Assembly (NCBI RefSeq): GCF_024029355.1
Contig: NZ_CP097117.1
Coordinates: forward strand, 930,001 to 994,000
DNA from: Fructilactobacillus cliffordii
GTDB taxonomy: Bacteria; Bacillota; Bacilli; Lactobacillales; Lactobacillaceae
Direction of reading: 5' to 3'
Length of the DNA: 64,000 nt
Below, one piece after another: positions 8,070-16,276 of the stretch. Under the pieces are notes generated by a model. That model saw nothing but the letters and a program-made list of their open reading frames with translations, did no database searches and was not told the origin of the DNA. How positions within the stretch are numbered: the first letter of the stretch is position 1; each line of letters begins with the position of its first letter. The translations under genes and the position numbers were made by a program.

Positions 8070-8234
8070 GATGGTGCTCCTTTGTGATTTGATTAATTCT
8101 ATTTCAATACCACCAGTATAATCGTATCTTGCCAAAAGATTCCCGGATTTAGTTTACTGGGTCTAGCTTTCGGGGTTCTGGCAATGGTAAACTAATTTCA
8201 ATTTTGATACGACTAACGAGAAAGGAATTTAACG

Positions 8235-8672
8235 ATGTTTCAAGTTCAGCGGCTCCAAGCTATGGATCCTGTGACCGTGTACCAAATTTTGCGAGCGCGG
8301 TCACAGGTTTTTGTGGAGGAACAAAAAATTGACTGTTGTGATCCGGATGACGAGGATTTAACGGCTTTACACCTCTTTGAGCAGTCAGAGCAAGGTGAAG
8401 TAATTGCCTATGCCCGGGTATTTCAGGATGGGGACCATGTAACCTTTGGCCGGGTCCTGACGAGCGCCTCGGTACGTGGCACGGGGAAAGGTCGGAAATT
8501 GCTAACTGCCATTTTACAACTGTGTCACGAGCGATTTCCGGGATTACCAATTACGATTAACGCCCAGATGCAAGCGGTGGGTTACTATGAAAAACAAGGT
8601 TTCGTGACAGAAGGTGAACCGTTTTTAGAAGTTGAGGTTCCACACGTGCGGATGACGTATCGAGGGAAGTAA
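8235..8672 (+). CDS. ElaA-family GNAT N-acetyltransferase
   Basis: A 145-aa single-domain GNAT protein of the ElaA type, shown by the opening RARSQVFVEEQKIDC, the DPDDEDLTALHL segment and the acetyl-CoA-binding VRGTGKGRKLL (near residue 80). The late GYYEKQGFV motif is typical of the family. The substrate is unknown. The ribosome binding site is GAGAAAGGAAT. It is monocistronic with a hairpin terminator directly after it. Confidence 0.85.
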   Translation: MFQVQRLQAMDPVTVYQILRARSQVFVEEQKIDCCDPDDEDLTALHLFEQSEQGEVIAYARVFQDGDHVTFGRVLTSASVRGTGKGRKLLTAILQLCHERFPGLPITINAQMQAVGYYEKQGFVTEGEPFLEVEVPHVRMTYRGK

Positions 8673-8687
8673 TTAAATTATAATTAT

Positions 8688-8736
8688 GTAAAAGGACGTA
8701 AATTAACTATCAATTTAGTCAATTCACGTCCTTTTA
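8688..8736. terminator. Bidirectional terminator between the GNAT gene and menE
   Basis: AAAAGGACGT pairs with ACGTCCTTTT across a loop of about 28 bases; A and T runs on both flanks serve both convergent transcripts. Confidence 0.75.
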
Positions 8737-8737
8737 A

Positions 8738-10177
8738 TTATTCATTCTTTTCCAACCACTTTACCAATTCCACTCGCTGTAACTTTCCGTTCGCTGTCTT
8801 AGGCAGGTGATTGACCAAGTGCAGTTCTTTGGGGAACTTGTACTTGGCCAGTTTATCCATGAGAAACTTCTGGACTTTCGTCAATGAATAGGACTGGTCC
8901 GTCACCAGAAATGCGACCGGAATGGAGCCCCAGGTGGAATCGGTCTTGCCAACAACGGCACTTTCCTGCACATCCGGTAGTTGATTCAATACCTGCTCAA
9001 CTTCATTGGGATAGATGTTTTCGCCTCCAGAAATGATGAGTTCGGCGAGCCGACTTTTAACGTACAAAAAGCCTTCATCGTCAACATAGCCAAGGTCCCC
9101 CGTCCGAAACCAGCCAGATGCTGTTGTTTTCTCTGCCAGTCGTTGCGGTTGATTGAGGTAACCGGGCGTTAGGTTATCACCTTTGAGCAAAATTTCGCCA
9201 ATTTGATTTGATTGCTTAGTGTTTGCAATTTTCAAACTGACCGGGAAGAGGGGTTTTCCGACTGAGCCCAGCTTCCGTTGGGCATCAGCTGGATTGAGGG
9301 CCACGACCTGCGAGGCCGTTTCCGTCATCCCGTAGGACTGGATGACCGGAATTTGATGGTGGTCACATTGGTCGAGAGTCGCTTGATCAATTGCACCACC
9401 CCCCAGAAGCATGTAGCTAAAGTGGTTATCGTAAGGTTCGTGCTTTTTAGCCAGTAACTTTTTGAGCATGTAAGGGACCACCGAAATGATGGTGCCTCTC
9501 CCGTGCACCAAGTCCTGGTTAATCGCCTGTGGGTCAAAATGTTCGTAAAGTCGGACCGGCATTCCGTACAACAAACTCCGTATTACAATCGAAAGGCCGC
9601 TGATGTGATACAACGGGACAGCACAAATCCAGCAATCGGATTCCGTGACCGGTAGGTTTAGTTCAGCGCCCAGCGCGCTAGTCCAGTGGTTCCGGTAGCT
9701 TTGACAAACTCCTTTGGGGCGCCCAGTCGTACCTGACGTGTACATAATGCTGGCGATTGCATCAAGTTCGGTGGGGGGTGCTGGCCAATTTGCTTGAGGT
9801 TGCCACTTGAGCTGATCGAGGGCAATTAGTTTCACGTTAGCTACGGCTTGTAACTGCGGCAGAAATTCCTGCGTGGTTAAAATGGTCTGCACCTGGGCAT
9901 CCTTAATTTGATACTGCAGTTCCGGAGTGGTTAGTTGTTTATTTAAACACACAATTGGTTCGCCGAGTTGGTGCAATGCTAAGATGCCAAAGTAGAAATC
10001 CGGCGTGTTATTGCCCAGGATGGCTACCCGTCCTGGATTTGATAAGCGGGATTGTAAGGTGGCGCAGAGACCGTTTACTTGTTGTTGAAGGTCTTGAAAG
10101 GTCCACGTTTGCTCGTGAAAGGACAGCGCTAGGCGCTGAGGCGTTAGTTGCGTTCGTTTTTGGAGCCAATTATCCAT
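8738..10177 (-). CDS. menE: o-Succinylbenzoate-CoA ligase
   Basis: A 479-aa adenylate-forming enzyme that activates o-succinylbenzoate to its CoA thioester in menaquinone or DHNA synthesis. The phosphate-binding motif SIMYTSGTTGRPKG is near residue 145; QSYGMTETASQ is the A5 motif; GWFRTGDLGYVDDEGF and ELIISGGENIYPNEVE are the A7/A8 motifs; the catalytic Lys lies in the terminal LPKTANGKLQR. It starts at ATG 10177, 14 bases after menB ends, and is co-transcribed with it. Assignment to MenE rather than another acyl-CoA ligase rests on this neighbour and on the menFDHC set 28 kb away. Confidence 0.93.
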   Translation of the reverse strand: MDNWLQKRTQLTPQRLALSFHEQTWTFQDLQQQVNGLCATLQSRLSNPGRVAILGNNTPDFYFGILALHQLGEPIVCLNKQLTTPELQYQIKDAQVQTILTTQEFLPQLQAVANVKLIALDQLKWQPQANWPAPPTELDAIASIMYTSGTTGRPKGVCQSYRNHWTSALGAELNLPVTESDCWICAVPLYHISGLSIVIRSLLYGMPVRLYEHFDPQAINQDLVHGRGTIISVVPYMLKKLLAKKHEPYDNHFSYMLLGGGAIDQATLDQCDHHQIPVIQSYGMTETASQVVALNPADAQRKLGSVGKPLFPVSLKIANTKQSNQIGEILLKGDNLTPGYLNQPQRLAEKTTASGWFRTGDLGYVDDEGFLYVKSRLAELIISGGENIYPNEVEQVLNQLPDVQESAVVGKTDSTWGSIPVAFLVTDQSYSLTKVQKFLMDKLAKYKFPKELHLVNHLPKTANGKLQRVELVKWLEKNE

Positions 10178-10191
10178 TGTGAACCTGATTT

Positions 10192-11013
10192 CTAGGGAAA
10201 TTTAGGAAATTGGTCAAAGTTTGGTTTCCGCTTTTCCAAAAAGGCGTCGCGGCCTTCTTTGGCTTCGTCACTGGTGTAGTACAGCAGTGTGGAATCGCCG
10301 GCCAGCTGTTGAATCCCAGCCAATCCATCGGTCGCGGCGTTCATGGAAGCCTTGATTAACCGTAATGCCATTGGTGAACGTTGTAAGAGGACGTCACACC
10401 AGTCGAGGGTCTCTTGTTCCACATCATCTAACGGCACAACCTTGTTTATCCAACCCATTTGAAAGGCTTCATCAGCGGTGTAGGTCTTGCACGTAAACCA
10501 GACTTCCTTGGCCCGTTTGATGCCAATCGTGTCAGCGAGTAATCCTGATCCATAGCCCCCGTCGAAACTACCGACTTTGGGACCGGATTGCGCAAACTTC
10601 GCGTTGTCAGCGGCAATTGTCAGGTCACAGACGAGTTGTAAGACGTTTCCTCCTCCCACGGACCAACCGCGAACCATCGCAATCACTGGCTTGGGAATGA
10701 CCCGAATGAGGTGTTGTAGATCCAGCACGTTTAGGCGGGGGATGTGGTCACTGCCGACGTAGCCACCGTTCCCACGGACCCCTTGGTCACCACCGGAACA
10801 GAAGGCAAGGTCACCTTGTCCGGTTAAAATAATCACGCCAATGTTTTCGTCGTCTCGGCATTGCGCAAAGGCGTCAATCATTTCGTTGACGGTTTGGGGG
10901 GTAAAGGCGTTGCGTTTTTCCGGTCGGTTAATCGTAATTTTAGCGACTTTATCGCGGCGTTCAAACAGAATATCTTGATATTGATTTGGAATTGTTTCCC
11001 AAGTAGTTGTCAT
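10192..11013 (-). CDS. menB: 1,4-Dihydroxy-2-naphthoyl-CoA synthase
   Basis: A 273-aa crotonase-fold enzyme that closes o-succinylbenzoyl-CoA to DHNA-CoA. The start is ATG 11013 with GGAGG just upstream; the in-frame TTG at 11025 overlaps that site. MenB hallmarks are [15 protein letters not shown], the oxyanion segment [40 protein letters not shown] and the C-terminal [14 protein letters not shown]. It is the first gene of the menB-menE operon. Only 47 bases separate its start from the divergent thioesterase gene, so the two promoters must overlap. Confidence 0.96.
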   Translation of the reverse strand: MTTTWETIPNQYQDILFERRDKVAKITINRPEKRNAFTPQTVNEMIDAFAQCRDDENIGVIILTGQGDLAFCSGGDQGVRGNGGYVGSDHIPRLNVLDLQHLIRVIPKPVIAMVRGWSVGGGNVLQLVCDLTIAADNAKFAQSGPKVGSFDGGYGSGLLADTIGIKRAKEVWFTCKTYTADEAFQMGWINKVVPLDDVEQETLDWCDVLLQRSPMALRLIKASMNAATDGLAGIQQLAGDSTLLYYTSDEAKEGRDAFLEKRKPNFDQFPKFP

Positions 11014-11060
11014 AAGAACCTCCAATGGTAATAATGGAATAAAACGGCGACATAACGAAA

Positions 11061-11444
11061 GTGGTGAAGAACGTGAATTTACTTGAATTATTAAACATCC
11101 AAACGGAGCTGGTAACGCCCAAGCGGGTGGTGCTCACGCTGGATGTAACCGAACAGGACCAGCAACCCTATGGCTTGATGCACGGCGGGATTAGCTGTGT
11201 ACTGGCGGAAACGGCGGCCAGTATCGGCGCCAATCAACTGCTGGGTGAACACGAAGCAGCCGTGGGCGTCAACATTGAAACGCATCATCTGAAAGCCGTG
11301 CGTACGGGCTTAATTACGGCCGTGGCGACGCCGCTGCAGCAGGGACATCGTCTCCAGGTGTGGCAAGTAAACGTGCAGTACCACGACCAGTTGGTCAGTA
11401 CCAGCACCGTCACGTTAACCAAGCAATCGTTAGGCGCCCAATAG
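11061..11444 (+). CDS. menI: Hotdog-fold thioesterase, probable DHNA-CoA hydrolase
   Basis: A 127-aa PaaI-type hotdog thioesterase. The motif [19 protein letters not shown] (about residues 36-54) contains the usual His-Gly-Gly and catalytic Glu; [12 protein letters not shown] is the following conserved strand. Its position back-to-back with menB strongly suggests it releases DHNA from DHNA-CoA, but substrate specificity cannot be read from sequence. The start is GTG at 11061 or the adjacent GTG at 11064; the ribosome binding site (ACGAAAG) is weak. No terminator hairpin is evident before the convergent gene. Confidence 0.75.
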   Translation: MVKNVNLLELLNIQTELVTPKRVVLTLDVTEQDQQPYGLMHGGISCVLAETAASIGANQLLGEHEAAVGVNIETHHLKAVRTGLITAVATPLQQGHRLQVWQVNVQYHDQLVSTSTVTLTKQSLGAQ

Positions 11445-11503
11445 TCTTATTTTAGCAAATTCTGGCAGGTTGCTTGGGCTTGTAACTAAAATTTAATCCA
11501 GTT

Positions 11504-11941
11504 CTAGGAATCCCATTGTGCCAGTTGGCCGGATAACGCGGCGCTCAACGCCATGGCTAGTGGATGGGGCGTCGGTAAATAAAGTTGGATAAGCGCTTGC
11601 TGATTCAGCTTAATTTCAAAGTAGTTGGAAATGCCAATCGTTCCGTTCACACCAGCAATCTGGAGGAGTTGGGGTTGCCACAGTTCTTCTTTAGGAACGG
11701 CAGCTAGGACGGGCGGAAAGTTCGAAGCTGCGTGCTCCATTTCAATCACAAATAGCGCGGGTTGCCATACGACGGGATTTTGGAACAACTTGGTTAACCA
11801 TTTCTGGGTGGTTGTGTAATCAGGCAGCTGACTGTACTGACCCTGATAGGCGCGGGCTAAGTCGACAATGGCAGCAGGATTGATGTGTTGCTGGTGCAGG
11901 TATCCTTCAATCAGGGCAGCGGCGGTTTGTTGCTTATTCAT
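11504..11941 (-). CDS. YutG/PgpA-like protein
   Basis: A 145-aa soluble protein, last gene of the TPP-riboswitch operon. Its pattern (an opening helix with HQQHINPAAIVDLARAYQ, an internal IEMEHAA, then GVNGTIGISNYFEIK and a terminal ALSAALSGQLAQW) resembles the YutG branch of the phosphatidylglycerophosphatase A family, compared from memory. Membrane helices of classical PgpA are absent. The ribosome binding site AGGAGG lies 8 bases upstream of ATG. A lipid-phosphatase function is not established, and why it sits in a thiamine-type operon is unclear; a vitamin-related role cannot be excluded. Confidence 0.5.
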   Translation of the reverse strand: MNKQQTAAALIEGYLHQQHINPAAIVDLARAYQGQYSQLPDYTTTQKWLTKLFQNPVVWQPALFVIEMEHAASNFPPVLAAVPKEELWQPQLLQIAGVNGTIGISNYFEIKLNQQALIQLYLPTPHPLAMALSAALSGQLAQWDS

Positions 11942-11953
11942 GGAGATTACCTC

Positions 11954-12610
11954 CTAGGCCGGAGTGAGAAAGAGCACTAGTTGGACCAGGACGAGTGCAC
12001 CAACTAGTGTAATCCAGTCACGGTTTGTGACGCGGATGGGCGTGGCAAAGGTCCGCGGTTGATCTTCCACAAATCCTTGTGATTCCATGGCACGGGCGAG
12101 GTGATTGGACCAACCGAGGGCCACGACTAAGGCCTTAAAGTAAATCGTGGGTCCCCACGGATGTAATACCTGACCGCGCATGTTACCGCTGGCGCGGATG
12201 ACTTGGAGTTCTTGTTGAAACCGCGGGACTAGGTTGATGGCGGCTAAGACCCCGTACACAAACTTGGACGGGACGTGCGCATTTTGTTCCAGGGCTTGGG
12301 CTAACTGGATCATTGGAGTGGTTAGGGAAAAACGCAAGCCGAGGTACACGTAGGCGTAGAGCCGGGTGAAGAGCACGGTTCCCATGTAGAGACCATTTGT
12401 TCCGTAATAAAGTTGTGAGAAGAAAATCCCAAGCGCGGGCAGTAGGGCAATTAGGCTAAACGTGAGGACCTTCTTGAGCTGCCGACTTTGTTTCCAAATT
12501 AGATAACCAAGGCAGACGATAATCAGAACTAAATTAATGGTTAGGTTCGGAATCAGTGAGATTTCAAAGGCAATTAGAACAATTAAAAGTAATTTTAAGG
12601 CAGGATTCAT
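11954..12610 (-). CDS. ECF transporter T component (YkoC-like)
   Basis: A 218-aa membrane protein with about five hydrophobic helices. It contains the two EcfT coupling motifs, here IRASGNMRG and ARAMESQGF, which contact the ATPase subunits. Its start codon overlaps the stop of the upstream double-ATPase gene by one base (TAATG), so translation is coupled. With that ATPase it forms the energising module of a dedicated ECF importer. The TPP riboswitch ahead of the operon points to thiamine or a thiamine precursor as substrate. Confidence 0.85.
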   Translation of the reverse strand: MNPALKLLLIVLIAFEISLIPNLTINLVLIIVCLGYLIWKQSRQLKKVLTFSLIALLPALGIFFSQLYYGTNGLYMGTVLFTRLYAYVYLGLRFSLTTPMIQLAQALEQNAHVPSKFVYGVLAAINLVPRFQQELQVIRASGNMRGQVLHPWGPTIYFKALVVALGWSNHLARAMESQGFVEDQPRTFATPIRVTNRDWITLVGALVLVQLVLFLTPA

Positions 12611-14013
12611 TAGTCGGCCTCCTGGTAGGTAAACGTGTGCTCGGCAAGCTGTAAGTGATAATCGTAAAAGTGGGGAATGGCAAAGCGCTGGTGACTAATC
12701 ACCAGTAATTGCTGCTCGGATCCCTGGTATTGTTGCTTTAACAACGCTTGCACGGTGGCCACGGAAGCTTGATCGAGACCGGCAAATGGCTCGTCCAGAA
12801 GCAGCAGTTGGGGATTACGAATCAACATCACCAGAATTTGGAGCTTTTTCTGTTGGCCCCCACTGAGGGTGTAAACGCTCTGTCGCTCGTGGCCTTCGAG
12901 GTGTAATTGGTGCAGGGCCTGTTCCACTGTCTCAGTGTTCCATGTGGAACATTGGCTGGTTTTGAGTGCCAACTCTAACTCTTCGGCAACGGTCACCCGT
13001 AGGAATTGATCGGGAGCTGATTGAAAAACCAGTCCGAGTCGGTCGTAGTAACGTTTGTTTTTGATTTTTTGAATGTTTTGTTGCTTTAGGGTGATTTGCC
13101 CGGCATACTTCTGTAGTTTGCTCAGGCTCCGAATTAAAGTTGATTTCCCGCTTCCGCTTGGTCCAGTGATCAGGGTGCAACCAGCTGGGATTTCTAGTTC
13201 CGGAACTGAAAGTAATGGGGTTTGTCCGTACCAAATTTGATAGTCTTGGAGCCGAAAAAGTGCATCCTGAGGATCAGGAAGCGAGAAGCGTTGCTTGAGT
13301 TGCCGGCGGTTGGCAAATAATTCCGCCTGCGCCGCTGTCGACAACAAATGAAGCTCGTGTTTGTTAGCATCGACCGTGACCACGTGATTTACCAGGTCCT
13401 GATACCCGGTTAGATCGTGGTCGGAAACGATGATGGTTTTGCCGTGCTCCGTCTGAAGTTGGTGCAATTGTTGCAAAATGTCACGTTTGGATTGCGGATT
13501 AATGCTGGCAAATGGTTCGTCCAGCAGAAAAATGGCGGGATCGAGCGCTACCATCGTAGCCAAAATGGCCTTTTGCTTTTCACCTCCAGAGAGGGAGAGG
13601 ACCTTGCGCTCGGCTAAAGCTTCAATGTGACAAAATTCCAGCGCTGCCTGGATCTTAGCCGGAATCTCCGCTGGATCCGTTTGCTGATTTTCTAGGGCAA
13701 ACTGGAGCTCACCGGCAACTGTCTGCATGACAAACTGTTGGTTGGGATCCTGTAGCATCATGCTAACGGTCTTAGACCGTTGGGCTGCCGGTAATTCCGG
13801 GAGCGACTGATGTTGTAACGTAATTTCACCCTGGTAGGGTTGGTCACTGAGCCCGGCCATCAATTCTAAGATGGTGGATTTTCCGCAACCGGATGGGCCG
13901 CTTAAGAGCCAAAACTGGCCGGTTGGAATTTCTAACTGAACGTCGTGAAACAGGGGTTCAGTTTGATTCGGATATTTAAAACTAAAATGATGCAGTGTGA
14001 CTGCTGATTCCAT
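12610..14013 (-). CDS. Double-domain ECF ATPase (YkoD-like)
   Basis: A 467-aa protein with two ABC ATPase domains in tandem. Domain 1 has Walker A GPSGCGKST (near residue 40), signature LSGGEKQKA and Walker B IFLLDEP; domain 2 has GPSGSGKST (near 285), LSGGQQKKL and LLLLDEP. The start at 14013 (MESAVTLHHF) with GGAGGA upstream is chosen. The in-frame ATG at 14043 lies inside the riboswitch terminator hairpin and cannot be a sensible start. Fused ATPases of this type pair with YkoC/YkoE in thiamine-related ECF systems. No S component (YkoE or ThiT) is present beside it in this window. Confidence 0.88.
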   Translation of the reverse strand: MESAVTLHHFSFKYPNQTEPLFHDVQLEIPTGQFWLLSGPSGCGKSTILELMAGLSDQPYQGEITLQHQSLPELPAAQRSKTVSMMLQDPNQQFVMQTVAGELQFALENQQTDPAEIPAKIQAALEFCHIEALAERKVLSLSGGEKQKAILATMVALDPAIFLLDEPFASINPQSKRDILQQLHQLQTEHGKTIIVSDHDLTGYQDLVNHVVTVDANKHELHLLSTAAQAELFANRRQLKQRFSLPDPQDALFRLQDYQIWYGQTPLLSVPELEIPAGCTLITGPSGSGKSTLIRSLSKLQKYAGQITLKQQNIQKIKNKRYYDRLGLVFQSAPDQFLRVTVAEELELALKTSQCSTWNTETVEQALHQLHLEGHERQSVYTLSGGQQKKLQILVMLIRNPQLLLLDEPFAGLDQASVATVQALLKQQYQGSEQQLLVISHQRFAIPHFYDYHLQLAEHTFTYQEAD

Positions 14014-14026
14014 AGCTTCCTCCACG

Positions 14027-14058
14027 AAAAAACCGCCCTCCAAAAATGGGGGACGGTT
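14027..14058 (-). terminator. Attenuator terminator of the TPP riboswitch
   Basis: On the reverse strand ACCGTCCCCCATT pairs with GGAGGGCGGT and is followed by TTTTTT, ending only about 14 bases before the ATPase start codon. With the aptamer upstream this is a transcription-attenuation riboswitch: ligand binding should favour termination. Confidence 0.85.
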
Positions 14059-14082
14059 GAATTTTTTGCGACAACTGTGTGT

Positions 14083-14157
14083 CAGGTTACCTCCGCTAGC
14101 ATTACCTAGATCAGGTTCAACGGGTATTATCTCAGCCGTAAATGGGCACCCCAGCTA
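14083..14157 (-). promoter_or_regulatory. TPP (thiamine pyrophosphate) riboswitch
   Basis: The reverse strand contains the THI-box signature: GGGGTGCCC, then GGCTGAGATAATACCC, then GAACCTGATCTAGGTAATGC and TAGCGGAGGTAA. These match the conserved pyrimidine-sensor and pyrophosphate-sensor arms. It controls the ECF ATPase/T/YutG-like operon. Confidence 0.93.
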
Positions 14158-14336
14158 TTCGATTAGGTTAAGTATACCAGATTTTGGCTGGTGGTCGGGC
14201 AGCAAAAGTGACATTTAGCTGAAACTGTTTGCCCGAAAAGAGTGGTTTTAATCCATTGAACTTAATTGGGGTGGGCAAAGTTAGCCTAATTTGGCACAAT
14301 CAGAAACAGACTACTTGTAAAGGATGAAAATTATTT

Positions 14337-14879
14337 ATGAAGCTGAAAGAAATGACTTATTGTGCCCTGATGATTGCAATCATTGCCTGTTTAGGACTGA
14401 TTCCGTTAATCACGATTCCTTTTTTACCCGTGCCGATCTCCTTTCAAACGGCGGGGATCATGCTAGCCGGGTCCTGTTTGGGCCGGAAACTCGGGTTTTG
14501 GAGCGTCACGCTCTTTTTACTGCTCGTGGCAGTCGGATTACCGTTGTTAGCGGGTTTTCGCGGGGGAGTTGGGGTCTTTTTTGGATCCACCGCTGGTTAT
14601 CTCATTAGCTGGCCGTTTTGTGCCTACGTAATTGGCTGGTTAGTGAAGCACCTACACCGCATTCCGTTATTCTGGCGCTTTGCAGTTGCCAACTTACTAG
14701 GTGGAATGCTACTGATGAACCTCGTGGGCGCCGGCTATCTGGCTTGGCAAAGTAACTTACCGTTTACCCAGGTGCTTGTTAGCAGTCTGGTCTTTTTACC
14801 CGGTGATGCCTTAAAAGCGTTGGTCGTGGCGGTCGTAGCGGATCAATTGGCCCGGCACCGCTTGTCACCTCATTTTTAG
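14337..14879 (+). CDS. bioY: Biotin ECF transporter S component BioY
   Basis: A 180-aa membrane protein with about six helices. BioY hallmarks are the N-terminal LKEMTYCALMIAIIA, the PVPISFQTAGIMLAG segment containing the conserved FQ, the glycine-rich GFRGGVGVFFGSTAGYLI and the late FLPGDALKALV. It binds biotin and uses an ECF energising module, either shared (EcfAAT elsewhere) or possibly the neighbouring divergent one. The ribosome binding site AAAGGA is 12 bases upstream. No BirA box was recognised. It is transcribed divergently from the TPP-controlled operon. Confidence 0.93.
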   Translation: MKLKEMTYCALMIAIIACLGLIPLITIPFLPVPISFQTAGIMLAGSCLGRKLGFWSVTLFLLLVAVGLPLLAGFRGGVGVFFGSTAGYLISWPFCAYVIGWLVKHLHRIPLFWRFAVANLLGGMLLMNLVGAGYLAWQSNLPFTQVLVSSLVFLPGDALKALVVAVVADQLARHRLSPHF

Positions 14880-14886
14880 GTCAAAC

Positions 14887-14922
14887 CAAAAAGAGCTCCT
14901 TCGTTTGGAAGGGGCTCTTCGC
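14887..14922 (-). terminator. Terminator of recA
   Basis: On the reverse strand GAAGAGCCCCTTC pairs with GAAGGAGCTCTT and is followed by TTTTT, just after the recA stop. The hairpin could also slow the convergent bioY transcript. Confidence 0.8.
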
Positions 14923-14926
14923 AACT

Positions 14927-16042
14927 CTAGACGTCTAAATCGGTTTCTTCTGATTTAGTTGAAGTGTTGGTTGTAGCTGTTTCTTTAGCATTATCTTTTA
15001 CGGCATCTTTTTCTGCTTCTGGGTCTTCTTTTTCAATCCCGTAAGCGACTCGGACCTTGTGGGTTAATTCATCCACGAGTTCTGGTTTTTCCTTCAGGTT
15101 AGCCACGGTCTTGTTCAATCCCTGACCGAGTCGTTCTTCTCCATAGGAGTACCAGGATCCGGACTTGTTAATGATATCCTTATCCACGGCTAGGTTCACC
15201 ATGTCGGCAACTGGTTCGATTCCGTGCCCAAAACTCATTAACGTGTCAACGGTCTTGAATGGTGGCGCCACCTTATTCTTAGCCACTTTGATCTTGGTTT
15301 CTTTTCCCACGACCTCTTGGCCTTCCTTAGATTGCTTACTACCGCTTACCCGCAAGCGAACACTGGAGTAGAACTTCAGAGCCCGACCACCGGGAGTGGT
15401 TTCGGGATTTCCAAACATGACTCCGACTTTTTCTCGAAGTTGGTTGATGAAAATCACGACGGTCTTGGTTTTATTGATGTTAGCGGTTAATTTCCGCAAA
15501 GCCTGTGACATTAACCGGGCTTGGAGTCCTACGTGGGAATCACCAATGTCACCTTCAATCTCGGATTTCGGGACTAACGCAGCCACGGAGTCTACCACCA
15601 CGAGGTCGATGGCTCCAGAACCAATTAGGGCGTCTGCAATTTGCAGGCCTTCCTCACCGGTTCCGGGCTGGGACAGCAATAGGTCATCAATGTTAACCCC
15701 GAGCGCCTTAGCGTACTCCGGATCCATCGCGTTTTCGGCATCGATGTAGGCAGCAGTACCACCGTTTTTTTGCAATTCGGCAACGGCCTGCAGGGCAATG
15801 GTGGTCTTCCCGGAAGATTCAGCTCCAAAAATTTCCACAACCCGACCGCGGGGGAATCCACCAATTCCTAAGGCAATATCTAGGGAGAGAATCCCCGTGG
15901 AAATGGCCTCAACGTTGGAATTAGGGGTTTCACCCATCCGCATGATGGCTCCAGTTCCGAATTCTTTTTTGATTTGTTTTAAAGCTTTGTCAAGTTCAGC
16001 TTGACGAGCATCTTGCGCGCTCTTTTTTGAATTTGTGGCCAT
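14927..16042 (-). CDS. recA: Recombinase A
   Basis: A 371-aa RecA: recombination, repair and SOS coprotease. Visible features are the Walker [10 protein letters not shown] (about 70-78), the MAW-like region [13 protein letters not shown], Walker [11 protein letters not shown], loop L1 around GDIGDSHVG, loop L2 [20 protein letters not shown] and the KxxK-containing C-terminal domain with an acidic, repetitive tail. The ribosome binding site AGAAAGGG lies 9 bases upstream. It stands alone here, without cinA or rny beside it. A promoter and a LexA-like box lie upstream. Confidence 0.98.
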   Translation of the reverse strand: MATNSKKSAQDARQAELDKALKQIKKEFGTGAIMRMGETPNSNVEAISTGILSLDIALGIGGFPRGRVVEIFGAESSGKTTIALQAVAELQKNGGTAAYIDAENAMDPEYAKALGVNIDDLLLSQPGTGEEGLQIADALIGSGAIDLVVVDSVAALVPKSEIEGDIGDSHVGLQARLMSQALRKLTANINKTKTVVIFINQLREKVGVMFGNPETTPGGRALKFYSSVRLRVSGSKQSKEGQEVVGKETKIKVAKNKVAPPFKTVDTLMSFGHGIEPVADMVNLAVDKDIINKSGSWYSYGEERLGQGLNKTVANLKEKPELVDELTHKVRVAYGIEKEDPEAEKDAVKDNAKETATTNTSTKSEETDLDV

Positions 16043-16066
16043 TCAAAGCACCCTTTCTGTTTGACG

Positions 16067-16080
16067 TGAACGTATGTTTG
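16067..16080. promoter_or_regulatory. LexA (SOS) box of recA
   Basis: TGAACGTATGTTTG matches the Gram-positive LexA operator CGAACNNNNGTTCG at 8 of 10 conserved positions. It lies between the recA -10 element and the start codon, roughly +11 to +24, where LexA would block transcription. Confidence 0.75.
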
Positions 16081-16097
16081 GTTCCTCGATAATAATT

Positions 16098-16126
16098 ATT
16101 CTACGCTATTAAGTACGAAATTCCAA
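16098..16126 (-). promoter_or_regulatory. recA promoter
   Basis: On the reverse strand TTGGAA (16121-16126) and TAGAAT (16098-16103) are separated by 17 bases, a good vegetative sigma factor promoter directed at recA. Confidence 0.7.
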
Positions 16127-16276
16127 CCGAAAACGGTTCAGTTTTAAGCTAATTAACGGAAATATTTTGACTGGATCCCCGTTAATTATAACTTATTTGG
16201 AAAAATGTGTATCTTTGCAAAAAATTAACTATTATAATGAGTCAATAATTAATCAGTTTGGCTAAGGAGGTTTTTT

